DNA from: Gigaspora margarita
Lineage: Eukaryota > Glomeromycota > Glomeromycetes > Diversisporales > Gigasporaceae
Assembly: GCA_009809945.1 (NCBI GenBank)
Contig: WTPW01000061.1
Span: 381,048 to 445,047, forward strand
DNA: 64,000 nt
Direction: 5' to 3'
Shown here: piece by piece, positions 45,886-57,300 of the stretch
Position numbering within the stretch: position 1 is the stretch's first letter
Layout: each line of letters begins with the position of its first letter
Position numbers and translations under genes: made by a program
Notes under the pieces: generated by a model
Told to the model about the DNA's origin: nothing
Databases searched by the model: none
Seen by the model: only the letters and a program-made list of their open reading frames with translations

Positions 45886-46611
45886 TAATGCAATAGAGTA
45901 GGCAGGACTGTGAAAATTGAATTTCAGAATGTTCTTTTGTTTTTTTATATACATATAATACTTTGGTAAGGCATTTCCTTGTACAGTATTATATAATTTT
46001 TACTATTAGGCATAAATGTAAATGTAATAACTGTTTACTTTTTGTCTTCTTCTACTTTCTTTTTATATTTTATCTTTTGTTACTATTTTGGTTTTTCATT
46101 TAGGTAGTGTAGTTATTTTCACTTTTTTACTTTCTTATAATTTCATTATTTGTTTTTTTCTTCTAGCAGAACAGAATTTTGCTATTTGAAAAGTTAGAAA
46201 AAGAGGGTTTAAAAAGTAGGTAATTATGATAGGTGGCAAACTTCCAATCAGTGTGAGCAGAGGGGCTATGATAAGAAAAAAGTTTGATATAGCAGGTCAC
46301 ATTAAAGGATCTTAATAACATCTGGTTGGGTTGTACTTTAATTTTGAGTCAACCTAGAGTAGGCCACATATGATGTACTAATGTTACAATATATGTCTAA
46401 ATAAAGTTGCAGCATGATTGCTGAATTAAAAAAATAAAATAAATAATAATAGTCCAGGTCTTTTATTAAAGATCTCATTGAGTTTTTGAATCATTCTCAT
46501 AATATATTTTTATTATATTCTTTAATAACTGAAAGCTTCAAATTGAATTTTAATAGATATCAATATTCATAAGCAAATCTATAATTTTCCAGAAATAATA
46601 TCATATGATAT
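45886..46611. other. AT-rich stretch, no supported gene
   Basis: No frame is supported. Short stretches resemble 61235-61870 (for example GATATAGCAGGTC at about 46279 and GGTATAGCAGGTC at about 61815, and ATACCTCTTCCAAAAGATTG at 45620 against ATACCTTCTTCAGAAGATTG), so an old repeat or paralogous segment is possible. Confidence 0.35.
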
Positions 46612-46615
46612 TTAA

Positions 46616-47136
46616 TATCAGGATGATACTAAAATCAGATGATGCTGAAATAACAATGATCTTCATATCATTAGATTTCCTAAATTTCTGAAAATCGTGT
46701 AAACAATCGATCTACACTAAATCAAATACTACAACCGGTTGGTATCCCTATATGCTGCATAAATCACATTCTTGATATCTATATATAAAAGACCTTCTAA
46801 CTGTATCAAAAAGGTAACACTAACTCTAACCCTAACTATGAGGCAAAAAGTGTCAATAAAACTACTAACAAAAAATAAAATTTGCTTCATGTTTAGGGTT
46901 AAGGTTAGAGTTGCCATTTTGACGCAGTTAGAAGGTCTTTATATATAGATATCAAGAATTCAATTTATACAGTATATAGGAATATATTGAAATCTCCACT
47001 CTAATCGACCCCATTCGATTGTTTTGATTATGTATTGTAGATCAATTGTTTACATGATGTTTAGAAATTTTAGAAAATCTGATAATATGAAGTCATGTAG
47101 ATTTCAGCATCATCCGATTTCAGCATCACCCTGATA
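46616..47136. mobile_element. TTAA-flanked full-length foldback
   Basis: Ends TATCAGGATGATACTAAAAT and (inverted) TATCAGGGTGATGCTGAAAT, with TTAA at 46612-46615 and 47137-47140. The arms pair almost to the centre through GATATCTATATATAAAAGAC. The loop carries ACTCTAACCCTAAC and GTTTAGGGTTAAGG, telomere-like words in opposite orientations. Confidence 0.7.
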
Positions 47137-48518
47137 TTAATATTAATAAGGCATTTAAACAATAGGAGTTTAATTTCATTATTTTGTAATTTAATATTTG
47201 ATTCTATTCTTTGTTCAAGTTGTTCTTTTATTCTATTGTTTATTTCTACTTGCTTTTAAATTTTTGAAAGTTCTTTAGATTTTTTGTTTTTATCAATTTT
47301 GGCTTTAATATATGTATAAATAAAATTGATTTGCTCTATTAAAGAATTAAAATATCCTTCTGCAACATTAATATTTTGCTTGATTGGCTATCAAAATTGT
47401 AGAATAGAGTTTTAAGTAGTAATTAACAATTTGAGTTTAACTGGACTTATGATAAAAGAAATGCGTATAAATCTTTTAAAGTGTTTATTTTTTAGAGAGA
47501 ACCTCAATTTTAGTTAATAATTCTTTTTGTAAATCATTTAATTGTTCCAATACTTTTATAAATTCATGCAGTTGGTTAATACTGTTTTTAATATTTTTCT
47601 AATAAGTACTTAAAATGATTTCTTTTGGATCTGTTCAAGCCTAATAGAAATTATTGTTAATTTATTTAATACTTTTGATAATTTAATAAATATAACAATT
47701 TAGATTACCTTTCTTTAAGATTTTTAAAACCAAGCTATTTGAGTTCTTTGTTCATTTTCTCTGTAGAATTACATAGTTTATTAGTTTTATTGTGACTAGC
47801 TTTTAGTTTATTTGTAATTTTTTTAATTTCTTTAGCCTTGCTATTTAGATCTTTAGCTAGTTCCAGGTCATATTTTACATCTTCATCATTAGTTATATTA
47901 GCCAAGTTTTTAATTTCTTTTATATCTATAGTTATCAAAATATTTTAAACTAATTTGAATACTTTTTTTATTGTATCAACAAAATTATGTATACTTCCAG
48001 ACTGGATAAAACCTTTGCTAATACTTAAAGACAAATCAGGAAAAACAAAAAATAATTCTTTTTGTGATGCAATTTTTTGATTTTTCAACTACTCATTAAT
48101 TCCATTTTTAGCTCTTTAATAAATTTAATATATAGTTTTTTTCTTTTCTGTTTTTTTTTTTTTTTTAAAAAAAATGAATTTTTTTTAAAATCCTTACTAG
48201 AAATAAGATAAACGTACCTGAAGCTTACTTTCAATTTTCTTTCTCATATTCTATAACAATTCAAATTGCTTATTTTCTAATTTTTCTAAAAATTTATGCA
48301 TTTCAGTTATATTTTTATGGTCTAGTATAGGGTTTCTACAAACCTGGATCAAATCAAATTTTAGGCCAGGTTTGAGTTTGATTTAATTTCAAATCAAACC
48401 TGACTTAAACTAGCATTAAAAAAAATATTTGAGTTTGATTTAAAGCAAACTTTTTAGTTAAATTTCAGTTTGGTTTGGGTTTGAGTTTGAAGTTTGCAAA
48501 CTAGTTTGAGTTTGAATA

Positions 48519-49052
48519 CTGTATACTGCTGAAAATAAGTACCTCTGAAATAAGCTACCTCTCTCTTTTTTTCAAGAAATGCAAAAATATCTTTGATCTG
48601 AAAATAAGCTAACCACAATTAATGAAAGTTGCTCATAGTAAAGTCCAAATTTTACTAAGTAAATTAATTAAAGTCGCTTAAGTAAATCTATTCAGGAGAT
48701 AAAATACATTTATATAAAATTAGAGTGAAATTGGAGAAGTTTTTATTAATTGAATTTTAATATTTACTTTCAATGAAGTGATTAAAGTTTTATTAACAAA
48801 ATATATTCATTGAACATAAAAATTAAAGGTCAAATAATAAAAAGTATGCATATTTTGATAAATTTTTAGGATAGATGTAGTTTAGTCTCCCAAATAAGTT
48901 TTGCTATAATAGATATACACAGTAGAATTTAGACTTTACTATGTAACTACTATTGGCGATTGACCAAAAATCAATTTTATCTGAAATAAGTAACCCAAAT
49001 TTTTTGTATCCAAAATTGTTCAAAAAAGTTGCTTATTTTCAGAAATATGCAG
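48519..49052. mobile_element. TA MITE, GAAAATAAGC family, copy 1
   Basis: Ends CTGTATACTGCTGAAAATAA and (inverted) CTGCATATTTCTGAAAATAA, with TA on both sides. 534 bp. The interior shows the shared core GTCCAAATTTTACTAAG, CGCTTAAGTAAA and ATAAAATACA. Mariner-like by target, noncoding. Confidence 0.8.
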
Positions 49053-49063
49053 TAATATAAATA

Positions 49064-50262
49064 CTGTATGTTGCAAAAAATAAACCACTTCTAAAAATAA
49101 ACTACCCCTTTCTATTAGTCAATAACTCAAAAACATCTTTGACCCAAAAATAAGCTATTCGCACAATTGATAAAAGTTTTTATTTAGGCAACATTCATAG
49201 AAATCAGGCAAATCAAAAATATTCAAAATTGAGTTTTTATGCTTAACTAATATAAAAACTTCTAAAGAATATTTTTACTTAATAATTAACCTTTGATTAA
49301 TTAATAAAAATTTAAGATATTTGAGTTTAAAAAATTTGGTCAGTAATTGATTATCTGATTTTAATAGATTGGAATAGATTATCTGATCTTAATTAGAATG
49401 GAAATAATCTATATTTATAGTATACAACACTTTCTAATTAATACCAATCAAGGCTGGTCAAGACTGAATAGATTTAAATTGCTGATTATTGATTATGTAA
49501 GTTTGTGTAATACAACACAAAATTATATTATTAGGACTTCAGATATCTAGTATAGAGGTTATACTTGAAATTTTTTAGCAAAAACACCTAAAATTTGAGA
49601 AGCAAAAACAGTTTTTGGCAATTATCTTGGCATCTAGTAGTCCAATTTGAATAAACTTTTTTTAAAAATAAAGCTCTTAGTAGGCGCATCTAACAAAGAA
49701 AGTTTATTCAATTCTGATCGCTGGATTAGAGTTATTAAAGTAAATAGATTTTGTTATTTTTAGCAAATTAGGTCAAAATTTGCAAAATCCATTTATAACC
49801 TATATGAGAGATGTCTGGGGTCCAACGTTATCTCAAAAACTCTAATTTATCAATTTGTCTAGTTTTTATTGACGCCCTCCCATATAGTAAAGTCCAAACT
49901 TTACTAAGCAAATTGATTAAATTCACTTAAGTAAACTTATTTAAAAGATCAAAATACACATTCTTTGAAATTTTCAATAAAATTTGAGAACTTTTTATTA
50001 ATTGGTTTTTAATTTTTACCTTCAAGAAAGAGATTAAAATTTTATTAACAAAATATATTTGATAAATGTTAAAATTAAAAGTCAAATAATAAAAAGTACT
50101 CCTATTTTGATGAAACTTTTAGCATATGTGTAGTTTAGACTTTCAAACAAGTCTACTTAAGTGCTAATAATTGAAAAATTGATTATATCAAAAATAAGCT
50201 ACATTAGATTTTTAGTGTCCAAAATCATCCAAAAAGAGTAGCTTATTTTTGAAAACATATAG
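49064..50262. mobile_element. TA MITE, GAAAATAAGC family, copy 2 with insert
   Basis: Ends CTGTATGTTGCAAAAAATAA and (inverted) CTATATGTTTTCAAAAATAA with TA on both sides. Compared with copies 1 and 3 (about 540 bp), a foreign block of about 700 bp sits between roughly 49177 and 49882, interrupting the consensus AAAGTCGCTACATAGTAAAG. The block has no frame or recognisable ends. Confidence 0.7.
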
Positions 50263-51381
50263 TATATTTTTATGTTTTAAACAAGTTTACTTAAATACAA
50301 AGTTAGAATTAAGAAACTTGTTTAAAATTTAAAAATATATTTATATCATTCAAACTCAAGCTAGTTTGTAAACTTCAAATCAAACTCAAATCAAACATTG
50401 TATGAAATTTGGGTTTGATTTGAATTTGATTATTTTTTTTATTTGAGTTTGGTTTGATTCAAACTTTATAAAATTTATAGTTTGAGTTTGGTTTGATTTG
50501 GGGTTTGATCAAACTCAAATCAAACCCAGATCAAACTTCGAAATCTTAGTCTAGTAGCTTATTTTTAAGTCTTCTATTTTTAGTTTATCAATATGCTCTT
50601 GTTTTAAAATATCTTTATATTGTTTTTTATAGTCTTCTACAAACTTTATTAAGTGATTAAGATGTTCTTTATACACTTTCATATCAAATTGAAGAACAAA
50701 ATTAAATTCACTTTTCTTCCTTTTAATAAAGACATTTAATTGTTTAAGCATTCTTGATGCATGATCATATAACTTTTTTACTGCTTCAAATTCTTTTGTT
50801 TCTCTGCCTTTCAATTGTTTACTAATTTTGACAATCCTTGTGAGAATTGATTGTGTAACTTCATAATTATCATAAAATAAAGCAATTGCAATTTGCAGAA
50901 AAATCTTAATATTTTAGAAAATGCTTTTTTTTGAAGAATTATACTATTAAAAATAGGTATATTCTTAAATTCTCTACTATGTAGAAAAATTAATCCATCA
51001 ATATTTGTTGGTATATTAATTTTGAATTGTAGTGGAAACTTTTTCTGATTTTTAATGATTTTAAGTTCTAATAGCATCTCCATAGCATATATCAATAATC
51101 GAAAATGCTTTACTTTATTATAATTAACAAAAATTTGACATTTTTATTTGACTAGTATTTGACTTCAAATCATCTTGGAGCTATTAAAATAATTTCACAA
51201 TATTTCAAGTTTTGAATTTCTAGATTATTCAAAAGCTAAACTATATTATCATAAATACAAATAATATTTACTTTAATTTTATTATTAAGGTCAATAACAA
51301 AGCATTTCCAAAAATCTTTATATAAAAAAACTATTTAGAGTTCTGCTCTTCAAATAAAGAATTATACATATATATATTTAC

Positions 51382-51666
51382 TAGGGTTCCGCAATTTGAT
51401 TTGATCTTCAAATATTTGAATCAAATATTTGATCAAATTCAAATTCAAATTTGACTATATTTGATTTGATCAAATTCAAATCTGGCCAAATTTGATTTGA
51501 TTTGACAAATATTTGATTTGATTTGAAATTACTATTAAAAATTCAAATTCAAATCAAATTCAAATCCAAATATTTGAATCAAATCAAATTCAAATCAGAG
51601 TCAATTTGATTTGATCAAATTCAAATTGACCCAATATTTGATTTGATTTGAATTTGAGGAACCCTA
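51382..51666. mobile_element. hAT MITE, AATCAAAT-word family, copy B (inverted)
   Basis: TIRs TAGGGTTCCGCAATTT and (inverted) TAGGGTTCCTCAAATT. atatttac at 51374-51381 and 51667-51674 is a perfect TSD. Exactly 285 bp, in the opposite orientation to 24752-25036 and closely similar along its length. Confidence 0.95.
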
Positions 51667-52162
51667 ATATTTACAATACCTCTACATAGGTTTGTTGTAA
51701 TTCTAGTATAAATTTTATATTATAATAGCTTAATACATTTTTATATAATGTTTTCTAATTTCCAAAATTTTCATTGTCCTTTTTAACTTATATTTTTTGG
51801 TTATTTAGTTATTTAGAAATTTTTAACTTTAGTGAATGCTTTATAGAAATTTCTCATATACATTAATAAATACAATATATATATACTAAAAAATGTGAAA
51901 CATAAAGTCTAGAACATAATACAATTAGAACTACTATAATTTTTTTACAAGATCATCTGCCTTATTAGACTAATTTGTGTTGATCTGTTTATAAAGTTTG
52001 AAATGCTGATTGACTCAATATCACGTAAGCAGAACCTGATATACACAAATTTTGGTCTATTGCTCCCCTAGTAAGTTCTTCACTATGCTCAAGACATTAT
52101 ATATATATATATTGCAGATACTTAAATTTATACACAAAACCTAGATACCATATTAGAAAATG

Positions 52163-52901
52163 CATATTGGCTGATTTAAGGAATTGCAAATAATTTTTGA
52201 ACCACTGGTCCGTTTTGGATGCTTTAACTACCAAAATGTTTGTCTCAATGAGACGATTCTAACAAGCCCAAAACCGCTAAAATCCAATCACAGGATCCAG
52301 AGATCGATCAAATTTTGTGAGATTTTAATAGTGTTGTTAGGATTACTATTTAAATATCTTTAACAGTGAATAACGTTTGAACCACTGGTCCGTTTTGGAT
52401 GATTTAACCACCAAAATGTTCATCTCGATGAGACGATTCTAACGAGCCCAAGATCATCAAAATCTAATCACGGGATCACAAGATCGTTAAAATTAGTATA
52501 ACGCCATGGGTTTTTACAGTACTACAATATAAAAAAACCCATGAGATTTGTAGATAAGCTGTTATACTAATTTTTAACGATCTTGTGATCCCGTGATTAG
52601 ATTTTGATGATCTTGGGCTCGTTAGAATCGTCTTATCGAGACGAACATTTTGGTGGTTAAATCATCCAAAACGGACCAGTGGTTCAAACGTTATTCACTG
52701 TTAAATATATTTACATAGTAATTCTAAAAACACTATTAAAATTTCACAAAATTTGATCGATCTCTGGATCCTGTGATTGGATTTTAGCGATTTTGGGCTT
52801 GTTAGAATCGTCTCATTGAGACGAACATTTTGGCAGTTAAATCATCCAAAACAGACCAGTAGAGCAAAAGTTATTAGCAATTCCTTAAATCAGCCCATAT
52901 G
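52163..52901. mobile_element. Full-length foldback with CGTCTC-GAGACG palindromes
   Basis: Left CATATTGGCTGATTTAAGGA, right (inverted) CATATGGGCTGATTTAAGGA. The arms pair over about 350 bp to a short loop near 52530. Each arm contains two tandem copies (about 180 bp) of a block CCACTGGTCCGTTTTGGATG ... CCAAAATGTTCGTCTC ... GAGACGATTCTAA ... CAATCACAGGATC. A 71-codon frame at 52777 is incidental. TSD not certain. Confidence 0.75.
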
Positions 52902-53054
52902 GTTATTATATATCACTATATATATTGTTTTTAGGCATAAGCCAGTAAAATACAATATACCATGCAATGATATTGAAACAAATACTATCTAAATTATCAA
53001 CTTCAATAACATCAACATATATAGTTTGAGCAATGTTAACAATATATTGATATT

Positions 53055-53290
53055 AAAAACATTGCATTTGCAACAGACTAGAAGTGTTTTAAAGACCTTC
53101 AATTGACTATTATTAAAGATTAAAAAAGTATTATATATTATTAAAATTTTTGTAAGATCTTTTATTTGCATTAAAAACATTTTGTTTGCAACAGACTAGA
53201 AGTGTTTTAAAGATCTTAAATAGACTATTATCAAAGATTAAAAAAGCATTATACTTTACTAAAATTTTTGTTAGATCTTTTGTCATCTGT
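53055..53290. repeat. 118-bp tandem duplication
   Basis: GCAACAGACTAGAAGTGTTT and its context through TTGTWAGATCTTTT are repeated once with a period of about 118 bp. A weaker echo, TTTGTCATCTGTGTTTATA, recurs at 53280, 53445 and, beyond the inserted hAT, 54728. Confidence 0.75.
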
Positions 53291-53527
53291 GTTTATACAA
53301 GTGTAATAATCATTTTTACATATGTACATATGTGCTATCAAGCTTTAAATACAATTGCATTTGTAATTGTCATTGTTATAACTTTTTTACCAGTTTTTAT
53401 AATTGCATATTCTATATTTCTAGATTTTTTATTTTTATTTTTGATCTTTTGTCATCTTTGTTTATGCAGTATAATCACTTTACATGTGTATATGGTTTAA
53501 GTATGCATTTATAAATACAGTTGTGAT

Positions 53528-54657
53528 CAGTAAAGAATTTCTGAAAAAAATTTTTTGTTCTTTGAGAACATAAATTTGTAATTTTATGTTCTCACAAAAA
53601 ATTTAGTGTGAATTATAATAATTTTTTTTAAAAATAAAATTTTTAAAATTATATAATATTTATAATAAATTTATTTATTATAATTTTTAATATTAAAATT
53701 GCATTTACTAATAGGCTCATTAAAAAATTAATTTTTTTATAAAAAGAACCATTAACTTGATTATTAAAAGATAATTAAGCAATCTAAATTTCTAATTTTA
53801 GTAAGTTCTATTACTAGATGGTTTTAGTTTTATAGTAATTACTGTAAAAATTCTATTATTGTGTTTACCAATACCATATATTGTTGAAAATAAGCTACCT
53901 TTGAAAATAAGCTACTCTCCTCTTTTGGTCAAGAAACATAAAAACATCTTTGATCCAAAAATAAGCTACCCACGATCGACAAAGTTGCTACATAGTGAAG
54001 TCCAAATTTTACTAAACTAATCAATTAAAATCGCTTAAGTAAACTTATTCAAGAGATCAAAATATGCATATCCTGAAATTTACAACAAAATTGAAGAACA
54101 TTTTATTAATTGGATTTTAATTTTTACGTTCACAAATAGATTAAAATTTTATTAACAAAATATATTCATTGAACGTAAAAATTAAAAGTCAAATAATAAA
54201 AAATATTTCTATTTAGATGAAACTTTCAGAATAGGTATAGTTTGGTCTTCCAAATAACTTTACTTAAGCGCCAATAATCGATTTACATAGTAGAATTTAG
54301 ACTTTACTATATAATGACTATTGGCGATTGACTAAAAATCGATTTGATCCAAAAATAAGCTACCCCAGATTTTTTGTGTCCAAAATCGTCCAGAAAAGGT
54401 AGCTTATTTTCAGAAACATAGGTAATAAACATACATATAATATACTATTGGCTGACTATATTCATATAATACTAGTAACAATCACTAGTGGCAATAGATA
54501 GCAAACTTTTAATTTTATATATATTTTATGAGAACATAAATTATAAATTTTATGTTCTTAGTTTGTTCTCAATAGAGAACATGATTTCTAAATGCAGTGT
54601 TCTTAAATTTTTTTTAATGTTCTTGAGAACATTGAGAACATTAAATATTCTTCACTG
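53528..54657. mobile_element. hAT-like element, TGTTCTC-word family
   Basis: TIRs CAGTAAAGAAT and (inverted) CAGTGAAGAAT. gttgtgat at 53520-53527 and 54658-54665 is a perfect TSD. TTTGAGAACATAAA and TTCTTGAGAACATTGAGAAC words occur near both ends. A 549-bp TA MITE is nested, leaving a 579-bp original. Confidence 0.88.
53874..54422. mobile_element. TA MITE, GAAAATAAGC family, copy 3
   Basis: Ends CCATATATTGTTGAAAATAA and (inverted) CCTATGTTTCTGAAAATAAG, with TA on both sides. 549 bp with the same core as copies 1 and 2 (AAGTCCAAATTTTACTAAAC, CGCTTAAGTAAACTTATTCA). Confidence 0.8.
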
Positions 54658-55093
54658 GTTGTGATTGTAATTGTTCTTATTTATAATTGTGTATACTATA
54701 CTTTCTAGATTTTTATTTTTATTGTAGTTCTTTTGTTATTTGTGTTTATAGGTGTAATTATTTTCTAAATTTTTATTTTTATGCTTTTACTTTTATTTTA
54801 TTAATTTTATTTATTTTTTTCATTTTTTTAGCTATGAATTGATTATTAACCATATTAAAAGATTTTCTCATTTGGATCTTTTTATTGAACATTTTGAAGA
54901 TACATTATGGAGTAGTAGTACTCTATTTATTCACATTACTTTCTAATATTATATATTGTGTTCAGTAACAGTTTACTATTTTATATTTATATGACCTTAC
55001 TCATGTGACAAAGCATAAGTAGAAACTCTATAGCAAAAGAGTAGTGGGCCAAAAATTTTGATTATATAATTTTATAAAAATATATACATATTA

Positions 55094-56253
55094 CTGTCTT
55101 CCTTCTCTACGATCACCTTCTCTATAATCACAATCTCTATATAATCACCCAAAATTTAACTACTATTTTTTTTATATAAAAAATATCTTTATATAATCAC
55201 AAATAGCCTATAATCACTATTATATTTTTAGAAGCTTTTGAGATTTTTTATTAGTAAAATACTCTTATATAATCACAACATTTTATAGAAAAGTCCAAAA
55301 TTTAAGACTATAGATTCCTGAAAGTAAGCAATATTTTTGAACAAAAACTCAGAAGTTGTTTGTTTTGGGGTTAAATTCAGGTTTTAGTGATCACAGTAGT
55401 TACAACAAAGTGAAATCCAAATTCTACTATGTAAATCAGTTATAATTTCTTAAGTAAACTTGTTCAAAAGATTTAAATGCATATATTTCGAAATTTTTAT
55501 CAAAATTGGAGAAGTTTTTATTCTTAAACTTTTAATTTTTACTTTTGTCAAATATATTTTTTTAAAAATTTTACTTTTTTTGTCAAATGTAAAAGTTAAA
55601 AATCAAATAATAAAATGTTCTTTAATTTTACTAAATTTTACTATAAATGTATTTTGATCTCTTGAATAAGTTTACTTAAGTGATTATTGTCAATTTATAT
55701 AGTAAACTTTGGACTTTATTTTATAGTAACTATTATCAATCATGAAAGTAGCTTATTTTTGGTTAAATAAGTTTTTGGATTTTTTGATCAAACAAAAGTA
55801 GCTTATTTTTGGAAATCTACAATAAGTAAATTGATTAATACATTAAGAAAGCTATTTGATATAACAAATTACACATATTCTGAAATTTTTGACAAACTAT
55901 TATTAATTTGTTTTTTTTATTATATGTTGGGTAAAAAAATATTTATTTTTTCATCTAAGATAAAGAAAAGAAATAAATTAATAAAAGTTTATTCAAATTA
56001 TATGAAAATTTTAAAATATGTGTAATTTGTTATTCCAAACAACTTTACTTAATGCATAAAAGTCGATTCACTTAGTATAATTTGGACTTTTATATGTAGC
56101 AACTATTTGTAATTATTAATATTTACTTCTATATAATTATATAACATAAATTACAGTATTAGATACGATTTTATAGGATAATTACTATATAATTACACCT
56201 TTTTATAATTACCATTTTTGATACAAACTGTGTGATTATAAAAAAAAAGACAG
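55094..56253. mobile_element. Pogo-like element, ATAATCAC words
   Basis: Ends CTGTCTTCCTTCTCTACGAT and (inverted) CTGTCTTTTTTTTTATAATC, with TA on both sides. CTATATAATCACC words repeat in both halves as in 36834-37927. A degenerate GAAAATAAGC-type MITE is nested. Non-coding. Confidence 0.7.
55313..55817. mobile_element. TA MITE, degenerate GAAAATAAGC relative
   Basis: Ends GATTCCTGAAAGTAAGC and (inverted) GATTTCCAAAAATAAGC flanked by TA. The interior keeps AAGTGAAATCCAAATTCTAC and TTAAGTAAACTTGTTC. Older than copies 1-3. Confidence 0.6.
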
Positions 56254-56500
56254 TACTATACTTCAAAAAGTTGCTTATATTGCTGTGGTGAAGATTGAAA
56301 GTATGAGCCTACACTATAGTGCAATGTATTCAAACTATCTATTTCTTGCAATTTTGACCAATTGCTAAATTGAATTTCAAGATCAAATATAATGCAAAAA
56401 TCAAGACTAAACCAATTTTTACAAAAAAAAAAAAAAAAAGAAATAGCTCTAATTTTAATTAGGAGACAACCTTATATAATTTAGTTAAAAATGTTCCTTG

Positions 56501-56698
56501 CAGTATTGGAAATTATATGTTCACAGTATTTACAGGAGATCAATTTTTTAAAAAAATCAAGAATTTTTTATTTTATGTTCACCTTTGTGAGCATAAATAA
56601 TTTCTTATTTAATTAAAAAACTTTATTTGTGATCATTATTTTTTTAATGTGAACACAGTAAAAACTCAAAATTTTTATTTTTTGAATTTTCAATACTT
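56501..56698. mobile_element. Short hAT-like MITE
   Basis: Ends CAGTATTGGAAATT and (inverted) AAGTATTGAAAATT. The flanks are gttccttg (56493-56500) and tttccttg (56699-56706), 7 of 8. TGTTCACAG/GTGAACACAG words lie inside. Confidence 0.65.
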
Positions 56699-57300
56699 TT
56701 TCCTTGTAGATTTTGCTAATAGACCCTATTTTTCTTACTCTAATGCTAATCAAGACATGATTTTTTTGATTTTAATTTACATACAATTTTTTATATAGAA
56801 AGTAAAAGCACACACTATCATGTTACATCTGATTATTAAGAATAACTATTTTTTGTAGGGACACTCAGTGTTGGAAATCCTATGTTCTCATGTTCTCATG
56901 AGAACATCACTCTTAATTTGAGAACATTTACAAAAGTTTAGGTGTTCTCTATTAAATTTTTTTTGAGAACATTAAGTTTGAAAAATATGTTCTCTATGTA
57001 AATATATAAAGTAATAAAAATTATTATTATTAAACTAATAGTTTAAATAATTAAGTTCATAAATATTTAATTGTTAATCAGTTGAGATAAAGAACATATT
57101 AGTTGAATAACAAAAAATTTTGATTAAAATAATTTTTGGTTTATTCATTTTAGTTTTGGTACAATATAGTTGTATAACTACCTTTTTGATATACAGTTAT
57201 CCATCTATAATTACACCTTCCAATGATTTATTGGTTTATCTATTTCTAGTTTTGGTACAATATAGTTGTATAACTACCTTATTATGTAAACTTTGATATA

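Larger units (their letters stand above)
48328..50548. mobile_element. hAT-like element, TTTGAGTTTGG-word family
   Basis: Left TAGGGTTTCTACAAAC, right (inverted) TAAGATTTCGAAGTTT. gtctagta at 48320-48327 and 50549-50556 is a perfect TSD. TTTGAGTTTGGTTTGATTTG words in both orientations fill 48350-48515 and 50340-50535. Non-coding. Two TA MITEs lie inside, one of them interrupted again. Inserted in the coiled-coil gene. Confidence 0.88.
47150..51800 (-). pseudogene. Decayed host-type gene for an alpha-helical coiled-coil protein
   Basis: Minus-strand coding remnants in order, allowing frameshifts: DFWKCFVIDLNNKIKVNIIC (about 51320-51260), NIPTNIDGLIFLHSREFKNI, IALFYDNYEVTQSILTRIVK, KGRETKEFEAVKKLYDHASR and NHLIKFVEDYKKQYKDILKQ (50551-50815), HKNITEMHKFLEKLENKQFE (about 48320), KIESKLQ with a splice-like GTACGT, PDLSLSISKGFIQSGSIHNF (about 48030), KDLNSKAKEIKKITNKLKAS (47735-47938), NQLHEFIKVLEQLNDLQKEL (about 47580-47520) and YFNSLIEQINFIYTYIKAKI (about 47350). 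Heptad-rich throughout. A hAT (48328-50548) splits it and a MITE (51382-51666) hits the upstream part. No transposon signature is visible, so this is the best candidate for an ordinary cellular gene. Family not recognised. Confidence 0.55.

Noticed and set aside
53186-53514. Hydrophobic 104- and 60-codon frames resembling a membrane protein
   Set aside because: T-rich sequence in a region of tandem repeats gives Phe/Ile/Leu-rich frames by composition; the two frames overlap and nothing is conserved.
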